The position numbers and the translations under genes were made by a program. Under the pieces are notes generated by a model. The model saw only the letters and a list, made by a program, of their open reading frames with translations. It did not search any database and was not told the origin of the DNA. Source: Paraburkholderia oxyphila NBRC 105797 (GTDB lineage: Bacteria; Pseudomonadota; Gammaproteobacteria; Burkholderiales; Burkholderiaceae). From it: 64,000 nt of DNA. Within the stretch, counting starts at the first letter, position 1. Every line of letters starts with the position of its first letter. The stretch lies in NCBI RefSeq assembly GCF_000685075.1, contig NZ_BAYD01000035.1, forward strand, positions 32,787-96,786, given 5' to 3'. Positions 18,294 to 25,537 of the stretch are shown piece by piece.

Positions 18294-18733
18294 GGGAGTA
18301 CGGGCAAAGCGCACCATTCTAGATGACGGTGACGCTTCCCGGCCACTTACGGTCACCGAGAACAATCCGCGCGTCGACACCTGAGCGCCCGATGAGCCCT
18401 TTCAACGGGTCATTCAATCGAATGAAACCGTGGGCGGTGCCGAGTTCACGAAAATGCAGCCAGAAGAGAATAATGCGCCCGTGCGCATCACAGCGAGCTT
18501 TCCAGGCGTCGGCGATCTATATGTCGATAGCGGGAAAGCGCAATGACCGATAGCAAACATTCCTAGAGTAAGCCCTCAATTCGCGGCCTCATACCGCAGC
18601 CCCCGGATGCTGCTCCGCCTTATTCTAATCGTGAGCACGCTTATCAATTTTCATCTATCGAGTAGCGGATCATGTAAGCCCGCAAAACCAGGTTAGTGCT
18701 CCCGCCACGATACCAAGCCGGAGTCAGCCCACC
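18294..18733. other. Gene-free region with a decayed reading frame
   Basis: On the minus strand, codons between about 18513 and 18319 read IADAWKARCDAHGRIILFW... to a TAG at 18319 with good codon choice, but there is no start and an in-frame stop lies upstream. It may be the end of a lost gene. A spaced AT-rich promoter region (18620-18700) precedes the exonuclease gene. Confidence 0.35.
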
Positions 18734-19600
18734 ATGCCCCAGAGATTTGTTGCCATTGACTTTGAAACCGCGAATGCCGATCTGGCCAGTATTTGCCAGG
18801 TCGGCCTTGTCACATTCGAAGACGGCAAAGTCATAGATAGTTGGGGATCGCTCGTCGACCCGCAGGACTATTTCGACGACATCAACATGGCGATTCACGG
18901 AATTGATAGAGCCACCGTTGCGGGTTCGCCTACTTTTACGGAGCTTTTCGACGAGATCCGTAGTCGCCTGGAAGACCAGATCGTCGTCAGCCATACGTCA
19001 TTTGACCGGACAGCTCTACTCCAGGCGGCGGCAAAGCATGGCCTGGCGCCCGTTTCATCACGGTGGCTCGATTCAGCCCGGGTTGTTCGTCGAGCCTGGT
19101 CGCAATGGTCACGCAAGGGTTACGGCCTAACCAACGTCTGTGAACATCTGGGCATAGCATTCGTTGCCCACGACGCGGTTGAGGACGCACGCGCTTCCGG
19201 GGAAGTTCTCCTTCAGGCGATCAGAGCGACGGGAATCGGCCTCGAACAATGGCTGGAGCGCGCCGTGAAGCCAATCACCCCAGTTCACTGTGCACCATCG
19301 ATTGCGATGGACGGAAATCCGGACGGTGTGCTTGCAGGGGAAGAAATTGTTTTTACGGGTGCGCTAGCGCTGCCACGTCGCGAGGCTGCGGCACTTGCTG
19401 CGACCGCTGGATGCGATGTAGCAGCCAATGTGCGGAAGACGACGACGCTTTTGGTCGTCGGCGATCTGGATATCCTGAAGCTGGCAGGACACACCAAAAG
19501 CATCAAGCAGAGAAAGGCCGAGGAGTGGATCTCAAAGGGTCACGCGATACGAATTCTGAAGGAAAGTGACTTCATCAAGATGGTCGATCTCCGCGAATAA
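18734..19600 (+). CDS. DEDDh 3'-5' exonuclease fused to BRCT
   Basis: 288 residues. The N-terminal half (1-170) is a DnaQ/epsilon-type exonuclease with DFET (Asp9, Glu11), HTSFD (Asp91) and HDAVED (His146, Asp151), the complete DEDDh set. The C-terminal half (about 203-286) is a BRCT domain (EIVFTGAL, a Gly-Cys turn, TTLLVVGD, KSIKQRKAEEWISKGH). Such fusions probably act in DNA repair or 3'-end trimming. Adenine/thymine content is higher than in the housekeeping genes, suggesting acquisition. Confidence 0.9.
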   Translation: MPQRFVAIDFETANADLASICQVGLVTFEDGKVIDSWGSLVDPQDYFDDINMAIHGIDRATVAGSPTFTELFDEIRSRLEDQIVVSHTSFDRTALLQAAAKHGLAPVSSRWLDSARVVRRAWSQWSRKGYGLTNVCEHLGIAFVAHDAVEDARASGEVLLQAIRATGIGLEQWLERAVKPITPVHCAPSIAMDGNPDGVLAGEEIVFTGALALPRREAAALAATAGCDVAANVRKTTTLLVVGDLDILKLAGHTKSIKQRKAEEWISKGHAIRILKESDFIKMVDLRE

Positions 19601-19707
19601 GAATGGCGGTCGTCTCAGAGAATCGCACGAGCTTTTCACCGCCGAAAATGATGCCGTTCTCGGATACCGAACGACGTAGCCATAGAAAGCATTTGACCGC
19701 CTGTATC

Positions 19708-20337
19708 TCAATGGCTACTCCACCCCGAGAAATGGCAGAGCAAACCGAAGTTTGAAGGCAATCTGACCGGCGATGACTCTGCGAACCATGTGAGAAAGCG
19801 CTTCATTTGCGCCGGCACGTCCCTGGACGGCGGCGCCTCGTAATGCACTTCCTCACGACCTGGCGTGTCGCTCACGATCTGCATCGGATCGTCATGGTCG
19901 CGATATCGGCCGACGGCGATTCGGTGAATGCCGGACGTGCCACCGGGGAACAGCGCAGATTGCCAGCGGCACAAGCGGTCCTCATCGAGGGGCAAATCAA
20001 ACGCTGTCGTGGCATCACTGATGACCTCGACAAGGCCATCAACCTGGCGGTCGAAAGGTCCCGACGTTGTCAGTCCGAGTCGCCGCATCACGGACGACCG
20101 AACAACATCGAGCGGCAACCGCACCCCTTCTATGGCGGCCGTGGCAAGCACCTCATCCGATAGCGCATCCAGTGCGACTTGGCTCGTACTACCAAGGCCG
20201 ATGGCCATGGCCTTACCTTCGACCACGCCGTGCATCCTGTAGGCCTCTGCCAGATCAGGTGCGGTCATCTGCGCGTCGTAGGTGAAGTCTGGCCATTCGT
20301 CACGACGCCATGTTTGCGGAGAAGAATCCGACCGCAT
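19708..20337 (-). pseudogene. Fic-family protein truncated before the Fic domain
   Basis: The 209-residue frame matches the DUF4172 N-terminal domain of Fic AMP-transferases (WRRDEWPDFTYD start, EGVRLPLDVVRSSVMRRLGL, QSALFPGG, GRYRDHDDPMQIVSD). Full-length relatives continue into the HPFxxGNGR catalytic loop; here the frame departs after FLTWFAESS and ends at 19708, and no Fic loop is found in any frame down to 19600. It is therefore a 3'-truncated gene. Confidence 0.75.
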
Positions 20338-20564
20338 GAAACGCCGCGGTGTTTAACGCTCCCGCCACGCCGGCGAGTATGCAGGCGAGCTGCCGGTCGA
20401 TTTCATGGTTGCGAGAATGCCCACGGCTCAATACCGCTGATCACCAACCTCACCCCATGCGCCCATATAGCCGGTCGAAGCACGCTTCATCGAACCAGGT
20501 GGCAAAGCGTTCGACCTCCGCGAGCACCAAAGGGCGAATTTTTCACGTTCTTTGAGAACGTACA

Positions 20565-21515
20565 CTACAGCCGCTCCGCGAGCGCATGGCGCTGCATGCA
20601 GCGCTCCATCGCGTCGAAGAACGCTTCTTCGGCCGCATTCCGCTTGCGCTCTCGATGCCACAGCAGGTGGATGTCGACGTCCACGAGACCTTCCTCCGGC
20701 GGCAAGCGCCACAGGCGCTGCCGCGCCAGATCGTCCTTCACCATGTGCTCGGGCAGGCAGCCAATGCCGTAGCCCGCGAAGATGAGCCGCCGCACCTCGT
20801 CGAGGCTGGGCGAGGACGCCACGATTCTCCCCGTAAAACCGCGCTGGTCGCGAAACACCGTGAGCGGCGACAGGCTGTCGCCAATCTGGTCGCTCGTGAA
20901 CGACACGAAATTTTCCGCGAGCAAGTCTTCCATCGTCAGTTGCGAGAGACCGAATAGCCGGTGGTGCCGGCCGCAGAACATCGCGTAGCGCTGGCGCAGG
21001 AAGCAGCGCATCTCGAGCTTCTCGACCGGCGTGCGGCACAGGCTCAGGCCCGCGGTCGCGGTCTTCTGCAACAGCGACGAAATGATGTCCGAGGAGCGCA
21101 TGACTTCGATCTGCAGGTCGATGCGCGGATACGCCGAGTGGAATTCGGCGAGGAATTCGTCGTACACGCGCGATTCGATCCGGCTCACCGTGAGCAGCCG
21201 GATCGAGCCGGTGATGTCGGTGGTGCGCTCGTCGAGCCCGGTTTCGAGCTGCGAAATGGTGCCGTAGATGTCGCTCGCGATGCGGTAGACCTCTTCGCCG
21301 GCCTGGGTCGGCACGAAATGCGTGCCGCGCCGCTCGATGAGCTTGCGCCCGAGCGCGTCTTCGAGCCGCTTGAGCGCCTGGCTCACGGCGGGCTGGGTCA
21401 CGTAGAGGCGCGCGGCGGCCCGGCTCAGACTGCGCTCCTGCATGATCGCGAGATAGGTGCGCAGCAGGTTCCAGTCGAGCCGGTCGTTGAGAAAGCGGGT
21501 GATGTCGGCGCGCAT
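20565..21515 (-). CDS. LysR-type transcriptional regulator
   Basis: 316 residues: winged HTH at about 17-76 (MQERSLSRAAARLYVTQPAV then SQALKRLE) and a periplasmic-binding-like effector domain. It is divergent from the MFS transporter at 21670 with 154 bases between, the usual arrangement for a LysR protein that controls its neighbour. The effector is unknown but probably a substrate of the neighbouring amidohydrolase operon. Confidence 0.92.
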   Translation of the reverse strand: MRADITRFLNDRLDWNLLRTYLAIMQERSLSRAAARLYVTQPAVSQALKRLEDALGRKLIERRGTHFVPTQAGEEVYRIASDIYGTISQLETGLDERTTDITGSIRLLTVSRIESRVYDEFLAEFHSAYPRIDLQIEVMRSSDIISSLLQKTATAGLSLCRTPVEKLEMRCFLRQRYAMFCGRHHRLFGLSQLTMEDLLAENFVSFTSDQIGDSLSPLTVFRDQRGFTGRIVASSPSLDEVRRLIFAGYGIGCLPEHMVKDDLARQRLWRLPPEEGLVDVDIHLLWHRERKRNAAEEAFFDAMERCMQRHALAERL

Positions 21516-21547
21516 GGGCAGTTTCCTCGCCGGTTTGGGGCTCCTGT

Positions 21548-21593
21548 ATTAGTAAAATTTATGTGCAGAATAATAACTCGAAATTTGACTAAT
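21548..21593. promoter_or_regulatory. Probable LysR operator
   Basis: An AT-rich stretch holds TTAT-N7-ATAA (21559-21573), which fits the LysR T-N11-A box, nested inside ATTAGT (21548) and ACTAAT (21588) in inverted order. It lies between the divergent regulator and transporter. Confidence 0.6.
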
Positions 21594-21669
21594 GTTTTAT
21601 GGAAGGCGATAAAGCTTTCATGTGTGTTGCATCGAACGCACGACGAAAGTGCAGTAAGGAGACACTTCC

Positions 21670-22998
21670 ATGACCACCCCGCAAACCTCCGCCCCTGCCA
21701 CACGACAACCGGTGCGTGCCGCTGCCGCGGCATTCATCGGCACCATGATCGAGTGGTACGACTTCTACATCTACGCCACGGCCGCCGCGCTGGTGTTCGG
21801 CGAGCTCTATTTCCCGTCCGAAGACCGCTTCGTCAGCACGATGGCCTCGTTCGCCACGTTCGCCGTCGGCTTCTTCGCGCGGCCGCTCGGCGGCCTGATC
21901 TTCGGCCATCTCGGCGACCGCATCGGCCGCAAGAAGGCGCTCATGACCACGCTCATGATGATGGGCGTCGCCACCGTCTGCGTGGGCCTCCTGCCGTCGT
22001 ACGCGAATGTCGGCATGCTCGCGCCGGTGCTGCTCGTGCTGCTGCGCATCGTGCAGGGCGTGGCCGTGGGCGGCGAGTGGGGCGGCGCGGTGCTGATGGC
22101 GGCCGAGCATGCGCCCGCCGGCCGCCGCACCTTCTTCGCTTCGTTCGCGCAGCTCGGCTCTCCAGCGGGCCTGATCCTCTCGCTGCTGGCGTTCCGCTCG
22201 GTCACCTCGCTCGACAAGGCCGACTTCCTCTCGTGGGGCTGGCGCCTGCCGTTCCTCGTTTCGGCGGTGCTGCTCGTGGTGGGCATCATGATCCGTCTCG
22301 GTGTGAACGAGTCGCCCGAGTTCGAGAAGCTCAAGGACCAGCGCAGCACCGTCAAGCTGCCGGTCGCGGAAGTGTTCCGCTCGGCATGGGGACTCGTGCT
22401 GCTGTGCATCGGCGCGAACACCATCGGCATCGCGGGCGTGTACTTCACCAACACCTTCATGATCGCGTACACGACGCAGTACGTCGGCATCACGCGCTCG
22501 CTCATCCTCGACTGCCTGTTCGCGGTGGCGATCATCCAGTTCCTTTCCCAGCCCATCGCCGCGTGGCTCGCCGAGCGCATGGGCGGCGCGCGCTTCCTGA
22601 AGTGCGCGGCCCTCGCCGCGATGCTCTCGCCGTACCCGATGTTCGTGCTCGTGCAAAGCGGCAAAGTCGTGCCGATGGTGATCGGCATCGCTCTCGCCGT
22701 GGTCTGCATGGCGAGCTTCTATTCCGTGATCGCGGGCTTCGTCTCGGGGGTGTTCCCCACGCGCGTGCGCTACTCGGCCATCTCGCTGTCCTATCAGGTC
22801 TGCGGCGCGGTGGCCGGCGGCCTCACGCCGCTCGTCGGCACCTGGCTCGCGCATCGCTATGCGGGCCAATGGTGGCCGCTCGCGGTGTTCTATACCTGCC
22901 TCGCCGGCGTGTCGCTGGTGTGCATCGTCGCGCTCGACGCGCGGCGCGCGGCGCATGCGCACGACGAGGCGGCCGCCGAGGCGCTCAGTTCACATTGA
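21670..22998 (+). CDS. MFS metabolite:proton symporter (MHS family)
   Basis: 442 residues with 12 predicted helices. The MHS signatures are clear: GTMIEWYDFYIYATAAALVF at the first helix, RPLGGLIFGHLGDRIGRKKA (motif A) and a RIVQGVAVGGEWGGA segment. MHS carriers import organic acids, betaine-like or amino compounds with protons. AAGGAG lies 11 bases before the ATG. First gene of a likely operon with the M20 hydrolase and the deacetylase. Confidence 0.94.
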   Translation: MTTPQTSAPATRQPVRAAAAAFIGTMIEWYDFYIYATAAALVFGELYFPSEDRFVSTMASFATFAVGFFARPLGGLIFGHLGDRIGRKKALMTTLMMMGVATVCVGLLPSYANVGMLAPVLLVLLRIVQGVAVGGEWGGAVLMAAEHAPAGRRTFFASFAQLGSPAGLILSLLAFRSVTSLDKADFLSWGWRLPFLVSAVLLVVGIMIRLGVNESPEFEKLKDQRSTVKLPVAEVFRSAWGLVLLCIGANTIGIAGVYFTNTFMIAYTTQYVGITRSLILDCLFAVAIIQFLSQPIAAWLAERMGGARFLKCAALAAMLSPYPMFVLVQSGKVVPMVIGIALAVVCMASFYSVIAGFVSGVFPTRVRYSAISLSYQVCGAVAGGLTPLVGTWLAHRYAGQWWPLAVFYTCLAGVSLVCIVALDARRAAHAHDEAAAEALSSH

Positions 22999-23031
22999 AT
23001 TCACATTGAGTTCGCACTGATTTCGCCTTGA
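22989..23031. repeat. 11-bp period repeat at the end of the MFS gene
   Basis: TTCACATTGA at 22989 and 23000 (perfect), then TTCGCACTGA at 23011 and TTCGCCTTGA at 23022. The first copy includes the stop codon. Confidence 0.65.
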
Positions 23032-23080
23032 TGCATCAGTCCAGGTGTCAACAAAAATTCGACCGGAGATGGGTTTAACC

Positions 23081-24346
23081 ATGAAAGACCTCTTGCATAT
23101 CGATGGCCCGCGTCTGTGGGCGAGCCTCACTGAAATGGCGCGCATCGGCGCGACGGCGGGCGGCGGCGTGCGGCGCCTCGCGCTCACCGAAGAAGACCGG
23201 CGCGGCCGGGAGCTGTTCGCGCACTGGTGCCGCGAGGCGGGCATGACGGTATGGACCGATCAGGTGGGCAACCTGTTCGCGCGGCGCGAAGGCGCCGATC
23301 CGCAGGCCGCGCCTGTGCTGATGGGCAGCCATCTCGACACGCAGCCCGAGGGCGGGCGCTTCGACGGCGTCTACGGCGTGCTGGCCGGGCTCGAAGTGGT
23401 GCGCGCGCTCAACGATGCGGGCGCCGTGACCGACAAGCCCATCGAGATCTGCTCGTGGACCAACGAGGAAGGCGCACGCTTCACGCCGGCGATGCTCGGC
23501 TCGGCCGTGTTCCAGGGCGCGATGACGCTCGAAGACGCGCTCGCACGCCGCGACGCCGATGGCGTGACGCTCGGCGAGGCGCTCGACGCGTGCGGCGCGC
23601 GCGGCACGCGGCCCGTGCAGGGCGTGGCCGTCGATGCCTACTTCGAGGCGCATATCGAGCAGGGCCCGATCCTTGAGGCGAACGGCACGACCATCGGCGT
23701 GGTGACGGGCGGCCAGGCGATCCGCTGGTTCGACGTGACGGTGTCGGGCGTGGCCGCGCACGCGGGCACGACGCCGATGCGCTACCGCAAGGACGCCTGG
23801 TTCGGCGCGGCGCACATGGCGATGGAAATCGAGCGGGTGATGGCGCGCCATGCGCCGCTCGGTCTCGTGACGATCGGACAGGTGCAGATTGCGAACTCGT
23901 CGCGTAACACGATCGCGGCCAATGTGACGTTCACGGTCGATCTGCGCCATCACGACGATGCCCAGATCGACGCGATGGAGCAGGACCTGCGTGCGGTCTG
24001 CGCGGCAGTGGGCGGTACGCGCGGGCTCGGCGTGGAGATCACGCATTGCTGGACCTCGCCCGCCACGCCGTTCGACCCGGCTTGCGTCGCGCTCGTGGCC
24101 GAGGCGGTCGAGCGCCTCGGCTATTCGAACGAGCGCATCGTGAGCGGCGCGGGTCACGACGCGATCCACCTCGCGCGCTATTGCCCGACGGCGATGGTCT
24201 TCATCCCGTGCGTGGACGGCCTCTCGCACAACGAAGCCGAGGACGCGCTGCCCGAGGACGTTACGGCGGGCACGAACGTGCTGCTCAACGCGGTCGCCGC
24301 GCGCGCCGGTGTGCGCGTGCGTGCGGCGCAAGCCGTGTCTGCGTGA
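23081..24346 (+). CDS. M20 Zn-dependent amidohydrolase (N-carbamoyl-L-amino-acid hydrolase/allantoate amidohydrolase type)
   Basis: 421 residues. Metal and catalytic residues expected in this subfamily are present: GSHLDTQPEGGRFDG (His84, Asp95), TNEEGARF (Glu129/Glu130), HIEQGP (His about 197) and GAGHDA near the end, with a dimerisation insertion between. Members hydrolyse N-carbamoyl amino acids, allantoate or ureidoglycolate; the substrate here is not resolvable. ATG 23081 is chosen because it starts MKDLLHID; GGAG lies 12 bases upstream and another in-frame ATG overlaps that SD. Confidence 0.92.
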   Translation: MKDLLHIDGPRLWASLTEMARIGATAGGGVRRLALTEEDRRGRELFAHWCREAGMTVWTDQVGNLFARREGADPQAAPVLMGSHLDTQPEGGRFDGVYGVLAGLEVVRALNDAGAVTDKPIEICSWTNEEGARFTPAMLGSAVFQGAMTLEDALARRDADGVTLGEALDACGARGTRPVQGVAVDAYFEAHIEQGPILEANGTTIGVVTGGQAIRWFDVTVSGVAAHAGTTPMRYRKDAWFGAAHMAMEIERVMARHAPLGLVTIGQVQIANSSRNTIAANVTFTVDLRHHDDAQIDAMEQDLRAVCAAVGGTRGLGVEITHCWTSPATPFDPACVALVAEAVERLGYSNERIVSGAGHDAIHLARYCPTAMVFIPCVDGLSHNEAEDALPEDVTAGTNVLLNAVAARAGVRVRAAQAVSA

Positions 24347-24384
24347 AACTGCATGAGCCATGCCGCGCCGGAGCGCGAGTGATC

Positions 24385-24436
24385 GAGCGCACCCGGCGAG
24401 CGCACCCGGCGAGCGCACCCGGCGAGCGCACCCGGC
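24385..24436. repeat. Four perfect 13-bp tandem repeats
   Basis: GAGCGCACCCGGC is repeated four times exactly, between the hydrolase stop and the next gene. Confidence 0.95.
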
Positions 24437-24467
24437 TGCATGAGCCAAACCTGAAGGAATCCTGAGC

Positions 24468-25496
24468 ATGAAGACCTGGTTTCATCCCGAACAGCTGCTG
24501 CATCATCCCCGCAGCTATCTCTCGCGCGGCCAGATGCGCGAGCCGCAGGAAGTGCCGGAGCGCGCCGCGCGTCTCGTCGCCGCCGCGCGCTCGCTCGGCT
24601 TCGAGGTGAGCGAGCCCGCCGACTTCGGCACCGCGCCGATCGCCGCCGTGCACGACATGAACTATCTGCGCTTCCTCGAAGAAGCGCATGCCGAGTGGAA
24701 GCGCATGCCCGAAGACTGGGGCGATGAAGTCATGTCGAATATCTACGTGCGCGATCCGAATCCGCTGCGCGGCGTGCTCGCCCAGGCGGCCCGCTATCTC
24801 GCCGACGGCAGCTGCCCGGTGGGCGCGAACACCTGGCGCGCGGCGTACTGGTCGGCGCAAAGCGCGCTGGCGGCGGCCGCGTGCGTCAACGAGGGCGCGC
24901 GCGAGAGCTACGCGCTGAGCCGCCCGCCTGGCCACCATGCGCGCGCGGACGCGGCGGGCGGCTTCTGCTACCTGAACAACGCGGCCATCGCGGCGCAGTC
25001 GCTCAGGAGCCGCTATCAGCGCGTGGCGATCCTCGACACCGACATGCACCACGGCCAGGGCGTGCAGGAGATTTTCTACGGCCGCGACGACGTGCTCTAC
25101 ATTTCGATCCACGGCGACCCGACCAACTTCTATCCGGTGGTCGCGGGCTACGAGGACGAGCGTGGCGCGGGCGCGGGCGTGGGCTTCAACGTCAACCTGC
25201 CGATGCCGCACGGCGCCTCGGAAGACGCGTTCTTCGAGCGCGTGGACGCGGCGCTGCGCGTGCTCAGGCGCTTCCAGCCCGACGCGCTCGTGCTGGCGCT
25301 CGGCTTCGACATCTACAAGGACGATCCGCAGTCGAAGGTGGCCGTGAGCACCGAGGGCTTCGGCCGGCTCGGCCAGGCGATCGGCGCACTGGGCTTGCCA
25401 TCGGTGATCGTGCAGGAAGGCGGCTACCACCTCGAAAGCCTCGAGGCCAACGCGCGGGCGTTCTTCGGCGGTTTCACGGGGGCACGCGCCCGCTAG
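24468..25496 (+). CDS. Acetylpolyamine amidohydrolase-like deacetylase (HDAC superfamily)
   Basis: 342 residues, zinc-dependent amidohydrolase fold. The active-site set is complete: His156/His157 (RPPGHHA), zinc ligands Asp192/His194 (TDMHHGQG) and Asp281 (LGFDIY), and Tyr320 (EGGYH). Spacing matches the characterised acetylpolyamine amidohydrolase of Mycoplana ramosa, which is of nearly the same length, so deacetylation of acetylputrescine, acetylcadaverine or a related amide is likely. The start has GAAGGAATCC upstream. It closes the operon with the transporter and M20 hydrolase. Confidence 0.92.
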   Translation: MKTWFHPEQLLHHPRSYLSRGQMREPQEVPERAARLVAAARSLGFEVSEPADFGTAPIAAVHDMNYLRFLEEAHAEWKRMPEDWGDEVMSNIYVRDPNPLRGVLAQAARYLADGSCPVGANTWRAAYWSAQSALAAAACVNEGARESYALSRPPGHHARADAAGGFCYLNNAAIAAQSLRSRYQRVAILDTDMHHGQGVQEIFYGRDDVLYISIHGDPTNFYPVVAGYEDERGAGAGVGFNVNLPMPHGASEDAFFERVDAALRVLRRFQPDALVLALGFDIYKDDPQSKVAVSTEGFGRLGQAIGALGLPSVIVQEGGYHLESLEANARAFFGGFTGARAR

Positions 25497-25537
25497 CGCA
25501 TGCAGGCAGAGCGGCGCCGGAAGGGGAGGGCGCCGCT

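Noticed and set aside
20450..20542. Short minus-strand frame (EVERFATWFDEACFDRLYG) downstream of the LysR gene
   Set aside because: No start or ribosome site and only about 30 codons; possible gene scrap but not supportable.
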